A program made the translations under genes and the position numbers. From NCBI GenBank assembly GCA_963788505.1, contig CAWBGY010000006.1, forward strand, positions 124,001 through 188,000: a DNA stretch of 64,000 nucleotides, read 5' to 3'. How positions within the stretch are numbered: position 1 is the first letter of the stretch; each line of letters begins with the position of its first letter. Of the stretch, positions 1 through 8,815 are shown piece after piece. Origin of the DNA: JAIQFF01 sp963788505. Lineage in GTDB: Bacteria; Acidobacteriota; Terriglobia; Terriglobales; Acidobacteriaceae. The notes under the pieces were generated by a model that saw only the letters and a program-made list of their open reading frames with translations, did not search any database and was not told the origin of the DNA.

Positions 1-489
1 AAGCCGGTCGAGCAGGGTGGCCAGCAACTCCAGCACTTCAGCATCACGCGCCGGGAACTCGCTGCCGGCACTGGCCGGCCCGATGACCTCCGCCCCGATC
101 TGATAAAACTGGCGATATCGGCCTTTCTGCGGCCGTTCCCGTCGAAACTGCGGACCGATGTAGTAGAGCTTGTTGAGCCCGCGCTCCCAAAGTTTGTGCT
201 CGATGTAGGCGCGCACCACGCTGGCGGTATTTTCAGGGCGGAGAGTAAGAGACTGTCCTTTATCACTCTGGGCCCGCCCACGGTCCTCCCAGGTGTACAT
301 CTCCTTCGCGACCACGTCGGTTTCCTCGCCCACTCCTCGGGCAAAGAGTTCAGTTGACTCGAAAATCGGGGTGCGTATTTCGTGAAAATTGTAGACCCGG
401 AAAACATCGCGCACCGCCGCCTCGACAAAATTCCACAACGCCGTCTCCGGCGGCAGAAGGTCGCGCGTTCCTCTAACTGCTTTGATCAT
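1..489 (-). CDS. hisS: histidine--tRNA ligase, partial (N-terminal 163 residues)
   Basis: Charges tRNA-His with histidine in the cytoplasm. The protein begins MIKAVRGTRDLLPPE, the characteristic HisRS N-terminus (motif around RGTRDLLP), and contains the class II aminoacyl-tRNA synthetase motif 2 region with FRRERPQKGRYRQFYQ near residues 115-130, followed by the IGAEVIG strand. The gene runs off the left edge of the window, so about 60 percent of the usual 420-residue protein is missing here, not because of mutation. It lies 75 bp downstream of malQ on the same strand and is probably the last visible gene of a leftward ppiD-malQ-hisS transcription unit. Identification is secure from sequence. 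Confidence 0.96.
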   Translation of the reverse strand, partial: MIKAVRGTRDLLPPETALWNFVEAAVRDVFRVYNFHEIRTPIFESTELFARGVGEETDVVAKEMYTWEDRGRAQSDKGQSLTLRPENTASVVRAYIEHKLWERGLNKLYYIGPQFRRERPQKGRYRQFYQIGAEVIGPASAGSEFPARDAEVLELLATLLDRL

Positions 490-564
490 GCGAAATCTCA
501 GCTCTCAGTTTCAAGTTCCCGGTTCTCAGCTTGGAAAGAATACCTCAAACCTGCGTCGGACGAT

Positions 565-2103
565 TCACGCGGCGAAGTCGTCATCGTGGGGTACAGGCAG
601 GGGCGGCGGCACACGGTCGGTGACTTCGGCAAGCGCCGCCAGTTTCTCCGCCAGAGCCCGGGTCAACGATCCAGGCTGATAGCGCCAGCGGAAATTCCCT
701 TCAGAAACGCTTGGGGTGTTGAGCCGGGCTTCGCTGCCCAGCCCGAGCACATCCTGGAGCGGGACCACCGCCAGACTCGCGACCGACTCCTGGGCCAGGC
801 GAATGAACGCCCAGTGAATACCGTCTTCGCAGGGTCCGATATAGGCTTGAATGGCATGCCGTTCGTCCTCTGACACTCCCGACTTCCACCAGCCCAGCGT
901 GGTGTCGTTGTCGTGAGTGCCGGTGTAGACGACGCGATCGGAGGTGAGGCGATGCGGCAGATACACATGGGCGCCGGCATCCGCGAAACCAAACTGCAGC
1001 ACGGCCGTGCCCGGAATCTGGTGACGCTCGCGCAAAGCGTGCACCGCGGGCGTGATGTGGCCCAGGTCTTCGGCAAAAAATGGCAGCCCGCCCAGCGCGT
1101 CACGAAGCTTGTTGAAGAGCTCGTCCTTGGGACCGTCCACCCAGCGGCCGTTTACCGCGGTGGTCTCGCTGGCGGGAATCTCCCAAAACTGTTCGAATCC
1201 ACGGAAGTGGTCGAGGCGGATGTAATCGCAAGTCTGAGTGGCCCAGCGCAGGCGGTCGATCCACCAATCGTAGCCCCGTGCCCGGATCGCGTCCCAGTCG
1301 TAGAGAGGAGTACCCCAGCGTTGGCCGGTGGCGCTGAAGGCATCGGGCGGAACTCCGGAAACTGCTTCTGGTTCGAGATCGTCCTGGCGCAGGCGAAAAA
1401 GATCGCAATGCCCCCAGACGTCAGCGCTGTCGTACGCCACGAAGATCGCGATGTCCCCGACCACCCGGATGGAGCGTTGCGCGCAGTAGCGCCGCAGGGC
1501 GTGCCACTGTTCGTAGAAAAAGAACTGAATCACGCGGCGAAGGTCCATCTCGGCGGTCAGGTCTTTGCGGGCGGCCGCAAGGGCCGCGGCTTCCCGCCGG
1601 GCCAGGGCGCGGGGCCACTCCTTCCAGCATCGCCGCTCGTTGCGTTCGCGCAGGGCATCGAACAGAACGAAGTCTTCCAACCACCATGCATTGTCTTCGC
1701 AGAAGCTCTCAAAGCGATGGCGGAAGCCGCCCCGGGCCTTCTGAAGAAAAGTCCGGGCAGCCGCGACAATCAGCGGCAGCTTGCGCTGGAACACTTCCTC
1801 ATAGGCAATGGGGCCAGACTCGCGGGAGAGGCCGGCCAGTTGCGATAAATCAATCCAGCGGCGTTCGGCGAGGCGCTCCAGGCTGATCAGCAGCGGATTG
1901 CCGGCAAATGCCGAGGTTGAAGAGTAGGGAGAATTCCCGGTCGCCGGTGGCCCCAGCGGCAGTACCTGCCACAAGCCCTGCCGGGCGGACGCCAGAAAAT
2001 CGGCGAATTCATAGGCGGCAGGTCCGAGATCGCCGATGCCGCCGCGCGACGGGAAGCATGCCGGGTGTAACAGGATGCCGGTGGCGCGGGGGAATGACAT
2101 CAT
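565..2103 (-). CDS. malQ: 4-alpha-glucanotransferase (amylomaltase, GH77)
   Basis: Transfers alpha-1,4-glucan segments between maltodextrins or to glucose, in the cytoplasm. At 512 residues it has the usual bacterial amylomaltase length. The start region LLHPACFPSRGGIGDLGP is the family's opening motif. The expected active-site triad is visible: Asp298 in RLDHFRG (nucleophile), Glu345 in FFAEDLG (acid/base) and Asp398 in YTGTHDND (transition-state stabiliser). Two ATG codons stand in tandem at the start. The gene begins 17 bp after the stop of the ppiD-like gene and ends 75 bp before hisS, so the three are probably co-transcribed. Family assignment is firm; the glycogen or maltodextrin role is inferred from the family. 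Confidence 0.96.
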   Translation of the reverse strand: MMSFPRATGILLHPACFPSRGGIGDLGPAAYEFADFLASARQGLWQVLPLGPPATGNSPYSSTSAFAGNPLLISLERLAERRWIDLSQLAGLSRESGPIAYEEVFQRKLPLIVAAARTFLQKARGGFRHRFESFCEDNAWWLEDFVLFDALRERNERRCWKEWPRALARREAAALAAARKDLTAEMDLRRVIQFFFYEQWHALRRYCAQRSIRVVGDIAIFVAYDSADVWGHCDLFRLRQDDLEPEAVSGVPPDAFSATGQRWGTPLYDWDAIRARGYDWWIDRLRWATQTCDYIRLDHFRGFEQFWEIPASETTAVNGRWVDGPKDELFNKLRDALGGLPFFAEDLGHITPAVHALRERHQIPGTAVLQFGFADAGAHVYLPHRLTSDRVVYTGTHDNDTTLGWWKSGVSEDERHAIQAYIGPCEDGIHWAFIRLAQESVASLAVVPLQDVLGLGSEARLNTPSVSEGNFRWRYQPGSLTRALAEKLAALAEVTDRVPPPLPVPHDDDFAA

Positions 2104-2120
2104 CGGTGGGTTCCCGCGCT

Positions 2121-4109
2121 TTACTCTCCCTGTTCCCCGCCCTGGGCGCGGGTCAGACTTTTCATCTCGTCCGCATTGATCTGGATTTTTCCCGCTTTTT
2201 CCATCTGGGCCCGCAGATTGGTGAGGAACAAGCCAAACATTTCCTGCTGCTTGTTCTGAATCAGAGCATCGCGCACCTGGTCCTTCTTGGCTGCGAAATC
2301 CTGAGCGGTCGGCTCCTGCCGGTCCAGCACGGACAACACTACGCCCGTGGTGCCGTTGCTGATGGGGCCGCTGATCTCACCCGGCTTCAGGCTGAACGCC
2401 ACCGAGGCCCCGCCCGACATGGCACCGATGTCCGGGACCTGCCCGTCCGGCAGCACGAAGTCGCTGGTCTTGATGGCTGCGCCAGCTTCCTTCGCTGCTT
2501 TTTTCAGATCGTGTTCGGCCTTGGCGCGATCAGACAGTTCCTGGGTCTTCTGGTTGAGCAAGGCAGCGACGCGCTCGTTCCGGAATTCGTCTTCGACGCG
2601 ACTGCGAATCTCCTCGAACGTAGGCGTTGCCGCCGGCTTGATCGCCAATACCTGGAACACGGCGTAGCCCTGCGCAATCTGCGCCTGATCGGGCGGGGCC
2701 TTTTCCGCCTCGCCAAACACCGCATTCATGAACTGCGGCGAATTGCCAATGCCGGGCAGAGTGTCGGTGCTGCTCACAAAGTCGGTGTTGATCAGGTTGA
2801 GGCCCTTGGCCGCGGCCGCCTTGTCCAGTCCCACGCTACGGGCCTGCGCCAGCAGCGCATTGACCTGATTTGTGGCGGCCTGATCGCCCTTCTGTTGCCT
2901 GATGAGCCCCTCGATCTGGTCCTTGACCTCGTCCAGGGTCTTCACGTGGGCGGCCTGCTTGTCGTCGAGACGGATGATGTGGAAACCGTAGCTGCTCTGC
3001 ACCAAACCGCTGGTGGCGCCCTTCTCCAGGGAGAATGCCGTCTTCTCGAACTCCGGCACGGTGCGGCCTCTGCCAATCCAACCCAGGGACCCGCCATTCT
3101 TGGCGCTGCCCGGGTCTTCTGAATACTTCTTAGCCAGATCGGCGAAGCTGCCTCCTGCCTTCAGTTGCTTGAGAACATCTTCCGCCTTCTTGCGCGCCTC
3201 CTCTACCCCTTTTGGGTCGACTTTCCCGTCGGGACCCGGCAGCGGAGTCTTGATCAGAATGTGGCTTACGTTGACCTGCTCGGGCAGGCGATACTCGTCG
3301 CGATGCTGATCGTAGTAGGCCTGCAGGTCTTCGCGAGACACGTTGACGCCGGCTTCGATCTTCGCGGTATCCAGCACGACATACTCGACCTTGCGCTTCT
3401 CCGGAATCGAGTTGTTGTAGGTCGCCTTGTTGCGCTCGTAGAAGGCCTTCAACTCAGCGTCGGTCGGCTTGATCTGTTTCATCAAGTCATCTTTGCGGAG
3501 GACGGCGTACTCGAACTTGACCTTGGTGTTCTCCTTCTGAAACTCCCGGCGCACATCACTATCGGTGACCAGCGCGCTGCCGGTGATCAGGTTACGAAGC
3601 TTGTCCAGCAGAATCTGGTCCTTCAAACCCTGCTCGAACTGGGGCACGCTCAGGTCAGCGTTTTGCAGAAGGTTCTCGTACTGTTGCTGCCCCACGAATT
3701 TGCCGCCCGGAAAGAAGGTGGCCGAATAGCGCCCGTGCTCCAACTCGTCCCGCACTTCGTCATCCGTGACCCGAAAGCCCAGCCTTTCGGCTTCCGCCAC
3801 CAGGGCCTTGCGACTGATCAGGTTCTGGGCGGCGCGCTCGGCAAAGTACGGAAGCAGCATCGCGGTCTGTTCGCCGCCGCGGGGAAACTGCTGGCGCAGC
3901 ATCTGCCGGGCCTCGCGCTGCACTTCAACTGTGGTCACCGGCTCGCCGGCCACTTTGGCCACGACCCCCTGCCCGGGACCGCCCAGGCCGATGCTGTCGC
4001 CGATGCCGCCCGGAATCAATGTAACCGCCATGGCGGCACAAACAACCGTCAGCAATCCGCCAAGAATCACTTTCTTGATCGGGCCAGGGGTCTGCAGAAA
4101 TCGAATCAT
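2121..4109 (-). CDS. membrane-anchored peptidylprolyl isomerase, PpiD/SurA type
   Basis: Predicted periplasmic folding factor held in the inner membrane. Residues about 13-32 form one hydrophobic segment (VILGGLLTVVCAAMAVTLIP) after a short basic start, giving an N-in anchor. A SurA/PpiD N-terminal domain follows (about 45-250), then a parvulin PpiC domain at about 275-385 with the typical VSHILIKT strand, the SFADLAKKYSEDPGSAKNGG loop and GFHIIRL strand. A PpiD-like C-terminal region, rich in coiled or helical sequence, runs to residue 662; total length is close to E. coli PpiD (about 620). It is the first gene of a leftward group with malQ and hisS. Isomerase fold is clear; equivalence to PpiD rather than another SurA-like anchor is inference. 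Confidence 0.9.
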   Translation of the reverse strand: MIRFLQTPGPIKKVILGGLLTVVCAAMAVTLIPGGIGDSIGLGGPGQGVVAKVAGEPVTTVEVQREARQMLRQQFPRGGEQTAMLLPYFAERAAQNLISRKALVAEAERLGFRVTDDEVRDELEHGRYSATFFPGGKFVGQQQYENLLQNADLSVPQFEQGLKDQILLDKLRNLITGSALVTDSDVRREFQKENTKVKFEYAVLRKDDLMKQIKPTDAELKAFYERNKATYNNSIPEKRKVEYVVLDTAKIEAGVNVSREDLQAYYDQHRDEYRLPEQVNVSHILIKTPLPGPDGKVDPKGVEEARKKAEDVLKQLKAGGSFADLAKKYSEDPGSAKNGGSLGWIGRGRTVPEFEKTAFSLEKGATSGLVQSSYGFHIIRLDDKQAAHVKTLDEVKDQIEGLIRQQKGDQAATNQVNALLAQARSVGLDKAAAAKGLNLINTDFVSSTDTLPGIGNSPQFMNAVFGEAEKAPPDQAQIAQGYAVFQVLAIKPAATPTFEEIRSRVEDEFRNERVAALLNQKTQELSDRAKAEHDLKKAAKEAGAAIKTSDFVLPDGQVPDIGAMSGGASVAFSLKPGEISGPISNGTTGVVLSVLDRQEPTAQDFAAKKDQVRDALIQNKQQEMFGLFLTNLRAQMEKAGKIQINADEMKSLTRAQGGEQGE

Positions 4110-4163
4110 TGTCTTGTCACTCCAAAGTTTAGGGCGGGAAACCTAGATTATAAACTACTCCGG

Positions 4164-4235
4164 ATGGAGGACGGGGGGCCTCGCGTGTCCGTGTCCCTGG
4201 TCTGAAAACGACGGGCGCGGACGCCCGTCCTCCAC
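4164..4235. repeat. family B hairpin repeat, copy 1
   Basis: Intergenic GGAGGACGG ... CCGTCCTCC element in the 284-bp gap between the divergent ppiD-like and GH2 genes. The right part (about 4210-4234) is a compact hairpin GACGGGCG-CGGA-CGCCCGTC-like palindrome. Related copies lie at 7075, 12307, 16502, 47883 and 50142. The remainder of the 4110-4393 gap holds no gene that I can see; it must carry the promoters of both flanking genes. Confidence 0.75.
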
Positions 4236-4393
4236 AACGAATCAGGTCCAAGTGGATGTCTTCGTCAAAATCAGCCATTGAAACGTATTAATACTACATG
4301 TTATTAAGCTAAAGCCGGGTTCGGGCGCGATCCATCGAATGCGGCATAATGGTGGCACCCTGACAATCCAATCCTCCGGGCAAGGATCTCTTA

Positions 4394-7063
4394 ATGAACA
4401 AATGCAGCCTGCTTTGCATCCTGGTGCTGTCCTTCTGCGGCTTGATTTCTGCGCAGGAGGCTCGCCGTCCCCTCCCCGAAGCGGCACTCTCTCTCCGGGA
4501 CGGCTGGGCCCTGCAGTCTTCTTGCAAAGTGGACGCGAAAGGCGAGACTCTTTCCACCCCCGCCTTCCGCCCCCAGGGCTGGTATGACGTAAGTGTTCCC
4601 ACGACCGTGGTCGCGGCACTGGTCAAGCACAAGGTGTATCCCGATCCGTTTTTCGGCATGAATCTGCGGACGTTTCCCGGCGTCACCTATCCCATCGGAG
4701 CGAATTTTTCCAACCTCCCGATGCAGCCGGACAGTCCTTTCGCCGTGCCCTGGTGGTATCGCAAGGAATTTGTGCTGCCCGCCAGCTTTACGGGAAAGAG
4801 CATCTGGCTCAATTTCGGCGGGATCAACTACCGCGCCAACATCTGGCTCAACGGCAAGCAACTCGCCAAGTCCGACGACGTAGCCGGGGCCTGGCGGACC
4901 TACGAGTTCAACATCACCGATGCCGCTCTGGTGGGAAAACAGAACGTACTTGCGGTGGAAGTCTTCTCCCCGACCGATACCGACCTGGCCATCACGTTCG
5001 TGGATTGGAACCCCGCGCCCCCAGACAAAAACATGGGCCTGTTTCGCGACGTTGATATCACGACCAGCGGACCCGTGGCAGTTCGCTACCCTGCGGTGGT
5101 TTCGAAAGTAGATTCGCCGGCCAACGAAAAAGCCCACCTCACGGTGACCGCGCTGCTGAAGAACGGCACTCATCATCCGGTGAAAGGAACCCTCAAAGGC
5201 CGGATCGAGAAGACGGAATTCTCGCAGGATGTCGAGCTCGCGCCCGACGAGTCGAAGGACGTGACTTTCACCCCGGAACAGTTTCCGCAGCTCAATATGG
5301 ACCATCCGCGTCTGTGGTGGCCAGCGCAAATGGGCAAGCCGGAGCGGTACAGCCTCAGCTTGCAATTCAATCTGGATGGGAAAGTCACCGACCGGTCGGA
5401 AACAAAATTTGGCATTCGCGAGGTCAAGTCCGAGGTGCTTTCGGCCAATCGCCGTCTGTTTTCCATCAACGGCAAGAACATCCTGATCCGCGGCGGCGGC
5501 TGGTCTCCGGACATGATGCTGCGCGAGGACTCGCAGCGCCTGCGTGACCAGTTCCGCTATGTGCAAGACATGGGACTCAACACGATCCGCCTTGAGGGCA
5601 AGCTGGAGACCAAGGAATTTTTCGATTTGGCCGATGAGCGCGGAATTCTGCTCATCGCCGGCTGGTGCTGTTGCAGTCATTGGGAGCATTGGCCGAACTG
5701 GAAGCCACAGGATTTCACCATCGCGGAACAATCGCTGCGCGACCAGATTTACCGCCTGCGCGGCCATCCCAGCCTGCTGGCATGGTTGAACGGCAGCGAC
5801 AACCCTCCTCCGCCTGACGTTGAACAAACGTATTTGAAGGTGGAAAAAGATCTGCTGTGGGCCAATCCCGTGGTGTCCTCCGCAACTTCAAAGCTCGCGG
5901 GCTTTTCCGGCGAGAGCGGCGTCAAGATGACGGGACCGTATGAATACGTTGCCCCTTCCTACTGGCAGACGGACAGGACCGACTCGGCCCATCAAGCGTG
6001 CAACCAGGGCGGGTGCGGCGGGGCCTACGGTTTTAACAGCGAAACCAGCATGGGGCCGGCGGTTCCTCCGGTTGAAAGCATTCGCGCCATGGTGGGCAAA
6101 GACCACCTGTGGCCGATTGACGAGGTCTGGGACTATCACGCCGGCGGAGGAGTGTTCAAAGATCTCCACGTTTTCACCGACGCTCTGAGCGCCCGCTTCG
6201 GTCCGGCCACCGGTGTGGAGGATTACGCGCTCAAATCGCAGCTTCAAACCTACGAGGGCGTGCGCGCCATGTATGAGGCCTACAGCCGCAACAAGTACAC
6301 CTCGACCGGCGTGATCCAGTGGATGCTGAACAATGCCTGGCCCTCGATGATCTGGCATCTCTATGACTTCTACTTGCGTCCGGGCGGCGGCTACTTCGGC
6401 GCCAAGAAGGCCATGGAGTCGCTGCATCCGGTGTATGGCTACGACGACCGCTCGGTCTGGGTAGTGAGCAGCCAGTACGAAGACGCGATGGGCTTAAAGC
6501 TCACCGCCAAAGTCTTGAACCTCGACATGAGCGAGAAATTTTCACGCGAGGCCGCGCTCGATGCAACCGCCGACAGCACCAACAAAATCCTGACCCTACC
6601 CGAGATTGACGGCCTAAGCCCGACCTATTTCCTGGTTTTGCGGCTGCACGATTCGTCCGGCAAACTGGTGGGGTCGAATTTCTACTGGCTTTCCACCAAG
6701 CCGGAGACGTTCGACTGGGAGAAATCGACCTGGTACACAACGCCAACGGCTTCCTATGCCGACTACACCGCTCTGTCCCAGCTCCCCAAGGTGAAACTGA
6801 AAGTTCAAGACCACACCGAGCGCAAGGGCGATGAGGCGATCACGCATGTCACACTGGAAAACCCGAGCCAGAGCCTGGCGTTCTTTGTCCGCCTGAAAGT
6901 GAACAAAGGCAAGAACGGAGACGAGATTCTTCCCGTGCTCTGGCAGGACAACTATATTTCGCTTTTGCCCGGCGAAAAACGAGAAGTCACGGCCACCTAC
7001 CGCACGCAGGAATTGGGCGCGGCCCAACCGGCCGTAGAAGTCAGCGGCTGGAACGTGGAGTAG
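4394..7063 (+). CDS. secreted GH2 exo-beta-D-glucosaminidase-like enzyme
   Basis: Likely removes a terminal beta-linked sugar (glucosamine from chitosan oligomers is the best-known substrate of this GH2 branch) outside the cytoplasm. Residues 1-20 are a signal peptide ending LISAQEA. A jelly-roll sugar-binding domain (about 30-220) is followed by Ig-like domains and a TIM barrel beginning near residue 350 (NILIRGGGWSPDMMLRED). The general GH2 Asn-Glu pair is replaced by LNGSDNPP and FNSETSMG: Asp469 and Glu550 sit in the contexts of the acid/base and nucleophile of exo-glucosaminidases such as CsxA. A triple-Cys GWCCCSHWEHW segment precedes them. Length 889 residues fits. Start has AAGGA upstream. 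Mannosidase activity cannot be excluded. Confidence 0.88.
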   Translation: MNKCSLLCILVLSFCGLISAQEARRPLPEAALSLRDGWALQSSCKVDAKGETLSTPAFRPQGWYDVSVPTTVVAALVKHKVYPDPFFGMNLRTFPGVTYPIGANFSNLPMQPDSPFAVPWWYRKEFVLPASFTGKSIWLNFGGINYRANIWLNGKQLAKSDDVAGAWRTYEFNITDAALVGKQNVLAVEVFSPTDTDLAITFVDWNPAPPDKNMGLFRDVDITTSGPVAVRYPAVVSKVDSPANEKAHLTVTALLKNGTHHPVKGTLKGRIEKTEFSQDVELAPDESKDVTFTPEQFPQLNMDHPRLWWPAQMGKPERYSLSLQFNLDGKVTDRSETKFGIREVKSEVLSANRRLFSINGKNILIRGGGWSPDMMLREDSQRLRDQFRYVQDMGLNTIRLEGKLETKEFFDLADERGILLIAGWCCCSHWEHWPNWKPQDFTIAEQSLRDQIYRLRGHPSLLAWLNGSDNPPPPDVEQTYLKVEKDLLWANPVVSSATSKLAGFSGESGVKMTGPYEYVAPSYWQTDRTDSAHQACNQGGCGGAYGFNSETSMGPAVPPVESIRAMVGKDHLWPIDEVWDYHAGGGVFKDLHVFTDALSARFGPATGVEDYALKSQLQTYEGVRAMYEAYSRNKYTSTGVIQWMLNNAWPSMIWHLYDFYLRPGGGYFGAKKAMESLHPVYGYDDRSVWVVSSQYEDAMGLKLTAKVLNLDMSEKFSREAALDATADSTNKILTLPEIDGLSPTYFLVLRLHDSSGKLVGSNFYWLSTKPETFDWEKSTWYTTPTASYADYTALSQLPKVKLKVQDHTERKGDEAITHVTLENPSQSLAFFVRLKVNKGKNGDEILPVLWQDNYISLLPGEKREVTATYRTQELGAAQPAVEVSGWNVE

Positions 7064-7074
7064 CCATAAAACCC

Positions 7075-7103
7075 ACGTAGGGGCGGACGCCCTCGTCCGC
7101 CCA
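7075..7103. repeat. family B hairpin, copy 2, between convergent genes
   Basis: Perfect hairpin GGGCGGACG-CCCT-CGTCCGCCC twelve bases past the stop of the GH2 gene and 15 bases before the stop of the opposing permease gene. Its place between two convergent genes suggests it can end transcription from both sides, although no U-tract follows on either strand. It is preceded by ACGTAG, a flank also seen in copy 4 (16502-16546). Confidence 0.7.
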
Positions 7104-7117
7104 GCCGAGCAACAATC

Positions 7118-8503
7118 TCAGTCTTCTTCCGGAGGCACGTCGAAACTTACCAGGTCACTCTGGAAGCCTCTGGTCTTCCAGGCCCCGTAGGCGATTCCTG
7201 CGCCCATCCAGATGGATCCGGCGATCAGCGCCAGGTTTGACAGGTGTATCCAGATGAACAGGCAAATGACAAAGCCCAGAATCGGCGGAAGCAGTTGCCC
7301 CAGCGAACGATCCGCGCCCCGAATGTAGTAGTGAGTCAGCGCGGCCAGGTTGACGCCCATAAAAGCAATCAGCGCTCCGAAGTTGAGCAGCTGCGCGCCA
7401 TTGTCGTAAGTGATGAGGAAGGCTCCCACCAACGCGATCACGCCCACGAAAATCACGTTGTTCGCCGGAATCCGTGTTCTGGGATGGATGGCGCCAAAGA
7501 ATTTCTTCGGAATCGCATTACTGCGTCCCATGCCATAGAGCAAGCGGGCTGCCCCGAGCTGCGATCCCATGCCCGAACCTACTGTGGCAATCAGCAGCGT
7601 GATGCTGATGGCTTTGGTGAGCAAATGACCGCCGGCAATCGCAGCCACGTGGCTGAACGCATTCTCCACTTCCGCGGCGGAGAACATGTACTGCGAGCTG
7701 AGCAATTGCGCGCCGTATACTTCAGCCGCCGCCAGAATCCCTGTAATCACGCAGACCAGAACCGTCGCCAGGAAAATGTTCCGCTTGGGATTGTCCACTT
7801 CTTCCGACAAAGTCGAAATGCCGTCGAACCCTATGTAGGTAAGGACCGCAACCGAGGTGCCGTGAAACACCCGGTTGATGGTAAAAGTTTCCGGATTATA
7901 AAAAGGACGCAGGAAATAAGCCTCGGGATATTGCGGCAGATGAAAAATGTAGCGAATGGTGTACCAGAAAAAAGCCAGAATCACCGCTCCCATAATGGCG
8001 CACAGGGTTTGATTGATCCGGGCGGAAGTCTTGACCCCCCGCAGGTTCAGACCGGTAAACAAACAGGCAAATATGATCGGCCAGAACAGGCCGGGATACG
8101 GAATCTGATAGCGGGTTCCGGTCAACAGATCAGCCATTGCCTTGGAGCACCAGATGGTGCAGATCAAGGGATTGAGCATGTAGTCCATGGTCATGCTCCA
8201 TCCGGTGACGTAACCCAGAGAGGGATGGATCTCACGGCCTACATAGGTGTAAGCCGAACCGGCGCTGGGATAGACGCGGGCCATCCTCCCATAGCTCATG
8301 GCGGTGAACACCATGGCGACCATGGCGATCAGAATCGAAGTGACCACGTGGCCGCCCCCGGCGTTGCTGAACACCCCATAGGCGGGCATGGGCGCAGTCG
8401 GCTGGATTACGATGATGCCGTAAAGAATGAGGTCCCAAAGGGTGAGCGATCGACGAAGTCGCAGTCCGGAAGAGGAACTAGTACTGCCGGGGGTGGTTGC
8501 CAT
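7118..8503 (-). CDS. APC-superfamily amino acid permease
   Basis: Inner-membrane secondary transporter, probably for amino acids or amines. The 461-residue protein starts with a short Ser/Thr-rich cytoplasmic tail, then LTLWDLILYGIIVIQPTAPMPAYG, the first APC helix with its kinked small-residue motif, and continues with about 12 hydrophobic segments. GFDGISTLSEEVDNPKRN near residues 225-245 is the conserved APC cytoplasmic loop. The substrate cannot be read from sequence; the closest-looking relatives are the putrescine/ethanolamine-type APC branch, which is a guess. The gene is convergent with the GH2 gene and monocistronic as far as can be seen. Confidence 0.9.
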   Translation of the reverse strand: MATTPGSTSSSSGLRLRRSLTLWDLILYGIIVIQPTAPMPAYGVFSNAGGGHVVTSILIAMVAMVFTAMSYGRMARVYPSAGSAYTYVGREIHPSLGYVTGWSMTMDYMLNPLICTIWCSKAMADLLTGTRYQIPYPGLFWPIIFACLFTGLNLRGVKTSARINQTLCAIMGAVILAFFWYTIRYIFHLPQYPEAYFLRPFYNPETFTINRVFHGTSVAVLTYIGFDGISTLSEEVDNPKRNIFLATVLVCVITGILAAAEVYGAQLLSSQYMFSAAEVENAFSHVAAIAGGHLLTKAISITLLIATVGSGMGSQLGAARLLYGMGRSNAIPKKFFGAIHPRTRIPANNVIFVGVIALVGAFLITYDNGAQLLNFGALIAFMGVNLAALTHYYIRGADRSLGQLLPPILGFVICLFIWIHLSNLALIAGSIWMGAGIAYGAWKTRGFQSDLVSFDVPPEED

Positions 8504-8571
8504 TCCCGCGTATTGGATTATGCGGAGGCAGTCAGTGTCAACGGTTAAAACGATTCTGCACTGAAGATCGT

Positions 8572-8798
8572 GTCATCCTGAGCGGAGACAGTTCATTCGC
8601 TTGCGAATGAACTGTCGGAGTCGAAGGACCGCTATCGCCTGGAATAGCGATCGCATCTGGGGGTTTTCTCTCCTCAACCAGCTCTGCAACACTCCGCTTC
8701 CCGCAATCGTTTCGCCCATCCGCACCCTCGCACTCATAGGGGTCCTTCGACTGCGCGGCTGCTTCGCTTCGCGAAGCATCCACTCCGCTCAGGATGAC
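8572..8798. repeat. family A REP doublet (REPIN-like), copy 1
   Basis: Two palindromes in opposite orientation make up most of the 312-bp gap 8504-8815. The left (8572-8630) reads GTCATCCTGAGCGGAG, then a 24-base self-complementary stem, then AGTCGAAGGACC. The right (8741-8798) is the inverted arrangement, GGTCCTTCGACTGCG, stem GCTTCGCTTCGCGAAGC, then CTCCGCTCAGGATGAC. Conserved flanks with different stems recur at 44656-44856, 45586 and 47757. No gene is seen in this gap. Confidence 0.85.
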
Positions 8799-8815
8799 AG
8801 TCCTTGGAGGATGAC

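Noticed and set aside
913..1848. Long + strand reading frame (311 codons) opposite malQ
   Set aside because: It lies wholly antisense to a gene with a complete GH77 active site and has no domain or export signal; high GC makes long antisense frames common here.
1908..4205. Two long + strand frames opposite the ppiD-like gene (404 and 346 codons)
   Set aside because: Antisense to a well-supported PpiC-domain protein; no recognisable motif.
8572..8798. CRISPR-like array from the GTCATCC...AAGGACC repeats
   Set aside because: Copies are palindromic, scattered over 39 kb and not spaced by unique spacers of constant size.
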